A stretch of DNA of 64,000 nt from an uncultured Clostridia bacterium. GTDB taxonomy: Bacteria; Bacillota; Clostridia; TANB77; CAG-508. Position 1 is the stretch's first letter. Each line of letters starts with the position of its first letter. The notes beneath the pieces were generated by a model. It was not told where the DNA came from. It saw only the letters and a program-made list of their open reading frames with translations, and made no database searches. The position numbers were made by a program, and so were the translations under genes. Positions 56,883 through 64,000 of the stretch are shown in pieces. The stretch is taken from positions 1 to 64,000 of the forward strand of contig CAKOVI010000002.1 of assembly GCA_934121905.1 (NCBI GenBank), in the 5' to 3' direction.

Positions 56883-56923
56883 AGCTTATAAGATAGTTTG
56901 GAACTATTTTATAGGCTTTTTTT
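56883..56923 (+). terminator. terminator of the parAB operon
   Basis: AGCTTATAAGATAGTT pairs, with small bulges, with AACTATTTTATAGGCT, followed by a T-run. Confidence 0.65.
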
Positions 56924-56995
56924 ATTAAATTTAAAAAATATATTGCAATTTAATTTTATTATTTGTATAATTTTAGACATAAGGGGGGAATTATT

Positions 56996-59038
56996 TTGAA
57001 AAAGAAAAAAATTATAGGAATACTTATTATAATAGTTATTTTAATTCTTATGATAGTGGGGGTTAAGAAAAATTATAAAAAGAATAATTTAGAGTTAATA
57101 AGTATTAAATCCGAAAAACAATTAATGTCCATTTATGATGGAGATAGTAGTGAATTTAAAGAAAGGTTATTATATTACTTAACATTGCCTTTTAGTTTTG
57201 ATTTTTACCCAGTGGTAATTGGTGGAACTAATGGTGTAATGGCTAAAAATGATATTATGGATAGTACTTCATCAAGTACAGTAGGAGACTCAATTGTAAA
57301 AAACATAGAAACAGTAACTACGAACCAAGACAGTATAAATCAAGAAGAAAAGAGTTCTTCATCAGAAAAAGAACATTCTACAACAAATATTCAAGTTGAA
57401 AATGTTGATGAAGCAGATATAACAAAAACAGATGGTGATTATATTTATTCGATGTCAAACAATAAAGTCATAATTACAAATGTTAAAGATCCTGCAAATA
57501 TAAAAATAGAATCAAAAATAATTTGTTCAAATGGATTTATTCCAGAAGATATGATTTTATATGGAAATAAACTTGCTGTAATTTCAAGTAATTATAATTA
57601 CGAAAAGGATACAATGGTTACAATTTATAATATTTCTGATAAAGCTAATGCAAAAATAGAGGAGCAATATACATTATATTCAGAATATTATACGTCTAGG
57701 TGTATAAACGGAGAACTTTTCGTAATATGTTCAGGAGATTTAAGAGAAGAAAAAGATAAGATTGTGACATATTATACTGAAAATAATGAAGATAAAGAAA
57801 TAGGATTGGATAATATTAAATATATAAAAAATGAAAAAAGTAGATATCAAACAATAATATCAAGTATTAATTTAGATAAAATGGAAAATGTAAAGGTTAA
57901 AGCATATTTATTTAATGTTGAAAATGCATATGTATCTGAAAATAATATTTATTTATTAAATAGTCAATATACAGGACAAAAAAAGGATTTTATAAAAGAT
58001 ATTAAGGTTTTGATGACAAAAGGTGTTATTGGATATAGAAATTATAAAGAATATGATTGGGACTATTCATATGATATATACACAAAAATATATAAATTCA
58101 AAATAAATGAAGATGGAAATTTAGAATATAAAAATAAAACACAACTAAAAGGTGAAACAATAAATCAATTCTCTTTAGATGAATACCAAAACAATTTAAG
58201 AATAGCACTTGAAAGTAATGATGGTTCAAGAATAGTTGTATTAGATGAAAAATTAAATACTTTAGGAGAAACAGAAGATCTTTCAGAAGGTGAAAACATG
58301 TATTCAACAAGGTTTATAGGAAACAAAGCATACATGGTAACTTATAAAAACACAGACCCATTATATGTGATAGACTTATCAAATCCACGTAAACCTAAAG
58401 CATTAGGAAAATTAGAAATACCTGGATATAGTACATATTTACACCCATATGATGAAAATCATTTAATAGGAATCGGTATGGAAACAAAAGAAGAAATAAA
58501 TAGAAATTCATTTGGAAAAGTAATATCAGCTAGCACTCAAGTCGTTGGAATGAAGATGGCCTTATTTGATGTAAGTGATGTAAATAATCCGATTCAAATT
58601 TCTCAAACTGTAATAGGAGATAGTAGAACAACATCTGCAATTTTAACTAACCATAAAGCATTACTATTTTCTAAAGAAAAAGAATTATTAGCAATACCAG
58701 TAAATAAATATTCTTCTGATTTTGAATTAGATGTTGATGAAGATGATGATATAAGTTCTGTTATAGATTCATATAAAAATTATGATAAAGATTATATTGC
58801 TGAAGGGTATTTAGTTTATAAAATTAATTTAGATGAGGGATTAAAATTAAAAGGTATTATAGAACATGAAAAAAACGAGAAAAAATCTAATTATAAATAT
58901 TCAACATATTCAAATTATGGTAGCAAACTTTTGAGAGGTCTATGGATTGAGAATAATTTATTTACTGTATCAGAAGACATGATGAAGGTTAATAATTTAG
59001 ATGATTTAAGTTTAATTTCAGAATTGAAAATAAAATAA
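56996..59038 (+). CDS. membrane-anchored beta-propeller protein
   Basis: TTG 56996 follows AAGGGGGG and gives 680 residues; the frame opens 11 codons earlier without a ribosome site. A basic start and one membrane helix precede a Ser-rich linker. A large beta-propeller domain follows, with the entry motif TNIQVENVDEADITKTDGDY (about 130-150) and repeated blades such as PLYVIDLSNPRKPKALGKLE and MALFDVSDVNNPIQIS. This matches secreted beta-propeller proteins of Bacillota and archaea with unknown role. Confidence 0.85.
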   Translation: MKKKKIIGILIIIVILILMIVGVKKNYKKNNLELISIKSEKQLMSIYDGDSSEFKERLLYYLTLPFSFDFYPVVIGGTNGVMAKNDIMDSTSSSTVGDSIVKNIETVTTNQDSINQEEKSSSSEKEHSTTNIQVENVDEADITKTDGDYIYSMSNNKVIITNVKDPANIKIESKIICSNGFIPEDMILYGNKLAVISSNYNYEKDTMVTIYNISDKANAKIEEQYTLYSEYYTSRCINGELFVICSGDLREEKDKIVTYYTENNEDKEIGLDNIKYIKNEKSRYQTIISSINLDKMENVKVKAYLFNVENAYVSENNIYLLNSQYTGQKKDFIKDIKVLMTKGVIGYRNYKEYDWDYSYDIYTKIYKFKINEDGNLEYKNKTQLKGETINQFSLDEYQNNLRIALESNDGSRIVVLDEKLNTLGETEDLSEGENMYSTRFIGNKAYMVTYKNTDPLYVIDLSNPRKPKALGKLEIPGYSTYLHPYDENHLIGIGMETKEEINRNSFGKVISASTQVVGMKMALFDVSDVNNPIQISQTVIGDSRTTSAILTNHKALLFSKEKELLAIPVNKYSSDFELDVDEDDDISSVIDSYKNYDKDYIAEGYLVYKINLDEGLKLKGIIEHEKNEKKSNYKYSTYSNYGSKLLRGLWIENNLFTVSEDMMKVNNLDDLSLISELKIK

Positions 59039-59072
59039 TTAATTAAAAATTTATATATTAGGAGAGAATATT

Positions 59073-59342
59073 ATGAGTGAAGAAATAAAAGATAAAAATA
59101 AAAGTGTTATGGCTGTAGCAAGCTTACCTTTGGGAATTATATCAATAGTGTTTTGCTTTTTTTGGTATATTAGTGTTCCAACAAGTATAATTGCTATAAT
59201 ATTTGGATCAAAGACTATAAAAGCGTTTGGAAGTAAAATGGGAAAAGCAGGATTAATTACAGGGATAGTAGGAATATCTTTATGTACTTTTTTATATGTT
59301 ACTATTATTATTCTTAGTATAGTTAATAATTATTTGTATTAA
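59073..59342 (+). CDS. DUF4190-like two-helix membrane protein
   Basis: This 89-residue protein has two hydrophobic segments (about 14-46 and 57-86) flanking FGSKTIKAFGSKMGKAGLIT. The pattern ASLPLGIISIVFCFFWY followed by GKAGLITGIVGISL is typical of DUF4190 domains. It follows the propeller gene by 34 bp with GGAGAG, so the two are probably co-transcribed. Confidence 0.7.
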   Translation: MSEEIKDKNKSVMAVASLPLGIISIVFCFFWYISVPTSIIAIIFGSKTIKAFGSKMGKAGLITGIVGISLCTFLYVTIIILSIVNNYLY

Positions 59343-59371
59343 AAAATAGTATAAAAAAATTAAAAAAACTA

Positions 59372-59401
59372 TTGACAAACAATAATCAAATATGTTAGTA
59401 T
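59372..59401 (+). promoter_or_regulatory. promoter of the tRNA-Ser genes
   Basis: TTGACA and TAGTAT are separated by 18 bp, about 33 bp upstream of tRNA-Ser(TGA). The flank (AAAAAAACTATTGACAAAC) repeats that of the tRNA-Lys(TTT) promoter at 28746. Confidence 0.6.
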
Positions 59402-59434
59402 ATAAACTGTTCTTAGCGAGAGCTAAAAACAGTT

Positions 59435-59526
<92 letters not shown>

Positions 59527-59531
59527 AAATA

Positions 59532-59573
59532 ACGTAGAAAAATTGTCATAAAGCAATCTTCTACGATTTTTTT
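59532..59573 (+). terminator. terminator after tRNA-Ser(TGA)
   Basis: CGTAGAA and ATTG pair with CAAT and TTCTACG with a small internal mismatch, followed by seven T. Confidence 0.7.
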
Positions 59574-59594
59574 ATAATTTAATATATACAATTT

Positions 59595-59684
59595 GGAGAA
59601 ATACCCAAGTGGTGAAGGGGACAGTTTGCTAAACTGTTAGGTCGAGTAATCGGCGCGAGGGTTCGAACCCCTCTTTCTCCGCCA
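59595..59684 (+). tRNA. tRNA-Ser (GCT)
   Basis: This is a class II tRNA with anticodon stem-loop CAGTT-TGCTAAA-CTG (anticodon GCT), T-loop GTTCGAACC and encoded CCA. Confidence 0.95.
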
Positions 59685-59710
59685 GAAAGCGTTATGATTA
59701 CGCAGAAGAA

Positions 59711-59749
59711 ACACATTAAGGAAATTTTGCTTTCTTAATGTGTTTTTTT
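59711..59749 (+). terminator. terminator after tRNA-Ser(GCT)
   Basis: ACACATTAAG pairs with CTTAATGTGT and is followed by T. Confidence 0.75.
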
Positions 59750-59770
59750 ATAAAAATTAAGGAGAAATAA

Positions 59771-60166
59771 ATGAATAGTGTTGATTTAATGAATTATTGG
59801 ATTCAAAGTGCAGATAGAGACTTTGAATCAATGAAGAAAAATTTTGAAACAGAACAATATACATGGGCTTTATTTATAGGACATTTGACAATTGAAAAAT
59901 TATTAAAAGCAATATACGCTAAGGTTAACGAAAATGCACCTTATCCTCCAAAAATTCATAATCTAAATATATTAGCAGAGAGATGCAATCTTGAATTAGA
60001 TGAAAGAAAAAAGAAAATTTTAATGGTATGTAATTCTTTTAATATAAGTGCACGATATGAAGATTATAAAAACGAATTTTATGAAAAATGTACAAGAGAT
60101 TATACCTTTGAACAAATAAAAAATATTGAGGAGGTTAGGTCATGGTTAAAAGAAAAATTGACATAG
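59771..60166 (+). CDS. HEPN domain protein of a HEPN/MNT pair
   Basis: This 131-residue helical protein has the HEPN layout: YWIQSADRDFESMKKNFETE, then WALFIGHLTIEKLLKAIYAK, then ISARYEDYKNEFYEK. HEPN proteins of this pair are often toxic RNases kept silent by the MNT partner. The usual RNase motif RxxxxH is not evident (RYEDYK here), so it may be of the subtype without clear RNase residues. The end overlaps the MNT gene by 25 bp, so translation is coupled. Confidence 0.85.
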   Translation: MNSVDLMNYWIQSADRDFESMKKNFETEQYTWALFIGHLTIEKLLKAIYAKVNENAPYPPKIHNLNILAERCNLELDERKKKILMVCNSFNISARYEDYKNEFYEKCTRDYTFEQIKNIEEVRSWLKEKLT

Positions 60167-60459
60167 ATATTTTAACAAATGTAAAAAGATACGTTGACGA
60201 AATATCTAAACATTATAGTATTAGAGAAGTATATTTATTTGGTTCATATGCAAAGGGAACAAATCATGAAGATAGTGATATAGATATAGCAATCATAGTT
60301 AATAGTGATAGCAATGTTTTTGATTTAATGGTTGAACTTATGATGCTTACACAAGATATTGATTTAAGAATAGAACCACACCCAATAAAAGTAAAAGATT
60401 TTGAAGAAGGGAATCCTTTTGTCCAAGAAATAATTGATACGGGAATCAAAGTGGCATAA
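60142..60459 (+). CDS. MNT-type minimal nucleotidyltransferase (antitoxin-like)
   Basis: This 105-residue protein has the nucleotidyltransferase motif YLFGSYAKGTNHEDSDIDIA and a third acidic residue in DIDLRIEPHP. MNT partners are known to AMPylate their HEPN toxin in related systems. The ATG has GAGGAGG inside the end of the HEPN gene. It forms a HEPN/MNT toxin-antitoxin-like pair in HEPN-first order. Confidence 0.88.
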   Translation: MVKRKIDIDILTNVKRYVDEISKHYSIREVYLFGSYAKGTNHEDSDIDIAIIVNSDSNVFDLMVELMMLTQDIDLRIEPHPIKVKDFEEGNPFVQEIIDTGIKVA

Positions 60460-60479
60460 TAAATGTTTGGAGGTAGATT

Positions 60480-60545
60480 ATGAAAGTTATTTATCCAGTA
60501 TTATTTCATGAGAAGAAAGAAGAAAAAATTAGATATAGAGACTAG
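60480..60545 (+). CDS. 21-residue ORF after the MNT gene
   Basis: ATG 60480 has TTGGAGG upstream. The peptide begins MKVIYPVLFHEKKEEK and ends inside a terminator. The first residues faintly resemble the start of HicB-type antitoxins, so it could be a truncated remnant, or a small peptide. The call is weak. Confidence 0.3.
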   Translation: MKVIYPVLFHEKKEEKIRYRD

Positions 60546-60570
60546 AAAAGTCCTATATCTAATTTTTTTA
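60523..60570. terminator. terminator of the HEPN/MNT operon
   Basis: AAAATTAGATATAG pairs with CTATATCTAATTTT, with A and T runs outside. It also overlaps the end of the convergent deacetylase gene. Confidence 0.7.
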
Positions 60571-61368
60571 ATTATACATCAAAAGCCTCAACCCAAACTT
60601 AAAAACACTCATTCCATGAGACACATTAAGTCTAGGAATCTCAAAATTATTATCATTTCTACTAGCCTTTTTATAATCAGATTTATTTGGTCCATATTTA
60701 AAAGCCAATTTATATCCAGAAGTTTTTAAAGCATTTTCAATATTATTATTATATTGTCCAAAAGGGTAGCAAAAAACATCAGTATCTTTATAAAAATTAT
60801 CGAAAGATTTTATATCATCTACTAAGCTATTTATATCCTGATTAATAGCACCTTGATAATGCAAATTATAGGAATGAGAATAAATTTCAATATTAGGATA
60901 TTCGTTTTCTAAGCTATTTAAAATATCTTTTGTCATATAAGTTTTTATATTGCCATCCCAATCATTTTGAGTAGAATTATCAATAAAATTTCCTACCACA
61001 AAAACAGTAGCATTCATATTATAATCTTTTAATAATTTAAATGCATATTGATAATTAGATAAAAAGCCGTCATCAAAAGTAATTAAAACACTTTTATATG
61101 GCAACTTTAATTCACCTGTTTTCCACTTATAAAATTCATCCATAGTTAAAGTTTTATAATTATTCTTTTTTAAATAATCAAGATGAGCTTTGAAATTATC
61201 AGTAGTAATAGTCCAATCATTTTCGTCTGGAAAGTTTTCTTTTTCTTGTTCTGTTGCGATATTATGGTAGCATAGAACTGCAATTTTAGGGTTCTTGTAA
61301 AGATATATTAATGTAAACAAAATAAAAATTATAATAAAAATCAAAAAAAATTTAAATTTATTTTTCAT
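60568..61368 (-). CDS. membrane-anchored polysaccharide deacetylase
   Basis: This 266-residue protein has an N-terminal membrane helix (about 5-24) and a NodB-type domain: AVLCYHNIA, SVLITFDDGFLSNYQYAFKL, ATVFVVGNFID, IEIYSHSYNLHYQGA and DVFCYPFGQYNNNI. The Asp-Asp and His residues expected to bind metal are present. Such enzymes remove acetyl groups from peptidoglycan or exopolysaccharides outside the membrane. It is monocistronic. Confidence 0.9.
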   Translation of the reverse strand: MKNKFKFFLIFIIIFILFTLIYLYKNPKIAVLCYHNIATEQEKENFPDENDWTITTDNFKAHLDYLKKNNYKTLTMDEFYKWKTGELKLPYKSVLITFDDGFLSNYQYAFKLLKDYNMNATVFVVGNFIDNSTQNDWDGNIKTYMTKDILNSLENEYPNIEIYSHSYNLHYQGAINQDINSLVDDIKSFDNFYKDTDVFCYPFGQYNNNIENALKTSGYKLAFKYGPNKSDYKKASRNDNNFEIPRLNVSHGMSVFKFGLRLLMYN

Positions 61369-61507
61369 ATATATTAGCTCCTTTTAAATGATATTTAATA
61401 TATTGTAAGACAAAAATTAATTTTTAGCAATAAAAAATCAAAAAAATTGAACCAGACTATGCTATAATACATCTAATAGGTAGATATGTCTAAAAAGGGG
61501 GTAAAAG

Positions 61508-62026
61508 ATGGAGCTAGAAAAAATAAAAGAAGCAAAATCAGGAAATAAAGAGGCATTTGAAGAAATAATAATGGAAAACATAGACTATTTCTATAAAATT
61601 GCATATATAATTTTAAAAAATGAAGAAGATGCTTCAGATGCTATATCAAATACAGTATTAAAAGCATATACAAAAATCAAACAACTACAAAAAGATGAAT
61701 TTTTCAAAACTTGGATTACCAAGATATTGAAAAATGAATGTTACAATATTATTAGAAAAAATAAAAAAATTGTTTATATAGAAGAATATAAACAAGAAAA
61801 TTTAAAATACTCACATGAAAAAGACGAACAAGTAGATATAAAAAAAGCAATAAAGTCATTAAATGAAAATTTAAGTCAAATTGTTATTTTATATTATATC
61901 CAAGATAAAAGCATTGCAGAAATTTCCAAGATATTAAAAATACCGCAAGGAACGGTAAAATCAAGATTATCGAGGGCAAGAAGTGAAATTGCAAAACAGA
62001 TTAATTATAAAGAAGATATTATATAA
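61508..62026 (+). CDS. ECF-type RNA polymerase sigma factor
   Basis: This 172-residue protein has sigma region 2 (AFEEIIMENIDYFYKIAYII, NEEDASDAISNTVLKAYTKI, FKTWITKILKNECYNIIRKN) and region 4 (SQIVILYYIQDKSIAEISKI, GTVKSRLSRARSEIAKQ). It directs transcription of a small regulon, usually including itself. The next gene, 13 bp downstream, encodes its probable membrane anti-sigma factor. Confidence 0.93.
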   Translation: MELEKIKEAKSGNKEAFEEIIMENIDYFYKIAYIILKNEEDASDAISNTVLKAYTKIKQLQKDEFFKTWITKILKNECYNIIRKNKKIVYIEEYKQENLKYSHEKDEQVDIKKAIKSLNENLSQIVILYYIQDKSIAEISKILKIPQGTVKSRLSRARSEIAKQINYKEDII

Positions 62027-62039
62027 GGAGGGGTGAGAT

Positions 62040-64000
62040 ATGAAAGAAGAATTTGATAAAATTTTAAAGGACAGCATAAATGAACAAATTAAAGCACCGG
62101 AAAAATTAAAAAATAGAATTAGACAAGAGATAAGACAAATGGATAATAAAAAGAAAAAAACAACATTAGTAAAAACAATGCAAGGAATTGCAGCAGTTGT
62201 GGTTGTTGGAATATTGAGTGTAACTTCATATGCGGCTGTAACAGGAAATTTAAGTTTACAAAACATGGGATTTTTAAAAGCAAGTAAAAATTATAGTGAA
62301 AATGCTGTAGAAGTAAATAAAGTAATAGAAAATAAATACATAAAATATATATTAAACAATGTTGCGTGTGATAATACATATTTAATCACAGAAAGCACTA
62401 TAGATTTGAAAGATTATGCTATAGAACAATATGGAGAGGTAGAGTATGATGAAAAAAATAAAAATTATACAATTTCCATAGATTCAAATACATTTGTAAA
62501 TAATGAGAAAATACATCCTTGGGGAACAGATATACAAAAAGTTGGAGACAAAGAATATAAATTTGTTGAGATTTACGATGTTTCAGATATTCAAGAAAAA
62601 GATTTGAATTTTGAGTTAGATATTTTGAGTGTTAGAATAAATAGTGAAAATGAAACAGAAGCAAATCAAGCAGATGACACTATGGATGATGTATTTACAG
62701 AAGTAAAAAGTATATCTATAATGCAAGAGATATCAATGGATATAAAAAGAGAAGAAAGCAGAAAGGAAAAATTTGAAGAAATATCACAAACAGTAGGAAA
62801 TAAGACAATAGTTGTAAAAGAAGCTGCAAATACAAATTTTTCAACTATTATTAAAGCAAGTATTATAACAGAAGAGAGTTATGATGAATATTCAAAAAAT
62901 GAAGATGAAATTTTAGACTATAATAATTTTTTGGTAACTCAAGGAAATGGTGATGATATATCATATGAGGTATATGAAGATACTAATACTTATGCTATTA
63001 CAGATGATGGAAGTGTGTTTACAGTAAATGATTTATATGATTATATATCAAATCAAAAAGACGATGGAGAATTTGCATCAATAACTGGTGGTATATTGGG
63101 AACAGTAAGAGATTCAAACGTTTTAAGCTATGACCAAATTGTTGAAAAATATGGAAATGATGAAAATTTAGATCAAAAAGTTGTAAAAATACAAAAGAAT
63201 TATACAATTAAAATTGGAAATAAAGAAAATGGAGAAGATGTAAAAAAGGTTAAATTATTACCTATTAAAAAGGAATTTCTTAATGATAGAAATGGTGAAG
63301 AAGAAGACCATTATAATAATATTAAATGGTATAAATTAGAAAACAAAAAATTCGTTGCTACTAGTGAACTTGGTGGAACATTAGAAATTACAAGTATAGA
63401 TATAACAGATGATAAAATAATATTTAATTATAATACAAAAGGATTAATTGGTGAAGACAATTTAATATTGATGAGAAGTAATATTGGAGAATATAATTTG
63501 TTCTATCCAGAAAAGGTTGAAGAAAAAGGATTATCATCAAATGAAAATAAAATGATTTTTGCTAGAACTAATAGTACTGCAGCATGTACTATGAGCTTCA
63601 ATATTCCAATGGAAGAGAAGGGAGATTTATTGAACGATATCTCTAAAGATGAATTTACAATGCTATTTGGAAAGGAAAATGGAACTCAAATTATTGGTGA
63701 TGGATTAATAATTGATGTACCAAATAAAATAACAGATAAGGTTTCTATTGAAAATATTAATACTAAAGATATATCTGGAACTTGGTATGAAAAAGAAAAA
63801 ACTGATGATAGATTGTTTAGTGCAATAGATGATAGTAATACAAGTGATAATAATTTTGGGGCAGGTGACACAAATTCTGTGGAGAATGATTATGCCCAAC
63901 AAGATAAGAATGCTATTACTCTAGAAGAATATAATAAGTTATTTAATAATGCTAAGTCTAATCTAGAAAAGATTAGTTCAAATGAAAGTAAGATGAATAA
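62040..64000 (+). CDS. probable membrane anti-sigma factor with large extracytoplasmic domain (3' end outside window)
   Basis: ATG 62040 has AAGGAGGGG upstream; 653 codons are visible before the window ends. A short cytoplasmic N-terminus (EFDKILKDSINEQIKAPEKL) is followed by one membrane helix (GIAAVVVVGILSVTSYAAVT, about 51-70). A long extracellular part with two similar-looking beta-rich halves and an Asp/Asn-rich stretch near the end comes next. The layout matches sigma-linked sensor proteins of the DUF4179/DUF5643 type. Position after the ECF sigma gene supports the role. Confidence 0.75.
   Translation, partial: MKEEFDKILKDSINEQIKAPEKLKNRIRQEIRQMDNKKKKTTLVKTMQGIAAVVVVGILSVTSYAAVTGNLSLQNMGFLKASKNYSENAVEVNKVIENKYIKYILNNVACDNTYLITESTIDLKDYAIEQYGEVEYDEKNKNYTISIDSNTFVNNEKIHPWGTDIQKVGDKEYKFVEIYDVSDIQEKDLNFELDILSVRINSENETEANQADDTMDDVFTEVKSISIMQEISMDIKREESRKEKFEEISQTVGNKTIVVKEAANTNFSTIIKASIITEESYDEYSKNEDEILDYNNFLVTQGNGDDISYEVYEDTNTYAITDDGSVFTVNDLYDYISNQKDDGEFASITGGILGTVRDSNVLSYDQIVEKYGNDENLDQKVVKIQKNYTIKIGNKENGEDVKKVKLLPIKKEFLNDRNGEEEDHYNNIKWYKLENKKFVATSELGGTLEITSIDITDDKIIFNYNTKGLIGEDNLILMRSNIGEYNLFYPEKVEEKGLSSNENKMIFARTNSTAACTMSFNIPMEEKGDLLNDISKDEFTMLFGKENGTQIIGDGLIIDVPNKITDKVSIENINTKDISGTWYEKEKTDDRLFSAIDDSNTSDNNFGAGDTNSVENDYAQQDKNAITLEEYNKLFNNAKSNLEKISSNESKMN

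Overview
The window is AT-rich chromosomal DNA of a low-GC Bacillota, most likely an uncultivated clostridium. The evidence is the conserved origin block, Shine-Dalgarno sites at nearly every gene, and Clostridia-type families (VanW, DUF4446, HD-GYP, DnaD/DnaI helicase loader). The class assignment is inference; no rRNA is present.

Layout. (1) About 1-6240: the right part of an integrated mobilizable plasmid-like element with a RepA_N initiator, a MobV relaxase in two frames, an oriT carrying a pMV158-type nick sequence, a run of hairpins and cargo genes. It lies against the 3' end of tRNA-Pro. (2) 6.3-21.8 kb: tRNA-Arg, an HtrA protease, a one-module C-A-T-R nonribosomal peptide synthetase (predicted aldehyde product) followed by a histidine kinase, a convergent receiver/HD-GYP regulator, Tex, DUF975, an ABC-F ATPase and a CapA-like protein. 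(3) 21.8-28.3 kb: a broken KilA-N gene, DnaI and DnaD loader genes, and a type IV secretion cluster (PrgI, VirB6-like, VirB2-like, VirD4 and a small membrane protein). (4) 28.4-33 kb: tRNA genes for Lys, Glu and Thr, the Thr gene interrupted by a 243-nt group I intron, then an HNH nuclease, an SDR reductase, a CBM-like protein, VanW and a second tRNA-Lys. (5) 33.1-47.3 kb, leftward: dnaA-dnaN-recF-gyrB, then a second type IV secretion cluster (TraC-like, VirB4, a P-loop ATPase, an unknown), then gyrA. oriC lies on both sides of dnaA, with DnaA boxes, an AT-rich stretch and six TAG DnaA-trios. (6) 47.2-56.9 kb, rightward: rpmH-rnpA-yidD-yidC-jag-mnmE-mnmG-rsmG-parA-parB-DUF4446. (7) 57-64 kb: a beta-propeller lipid- or membrane-anchored protein, DUF4190, two tRNA-Ser genes, a HEPN/MNT pair, a polysaccharide deacetylase, and an ECF sigma factor with its probable anti-sigma protein, cut off by the window end.

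Most unusual points. First, rnpA and mnmE both need a +1 shift exactly at an in-frame CGG. I found no other in-frame CGG in any recognised gene of the window, which suggests that CGG is an unassigned codon read by frameshifting. Second, tRNA-Thr(UGU) carries a group I intron in its anticodon loop, with an HNH nuclease gene just downstream. Third, a relaxase-less type IV secretion system is split around gyrA and the tRNA region, and several of its genes appear to start with ATA or ATT where ATG is expected.
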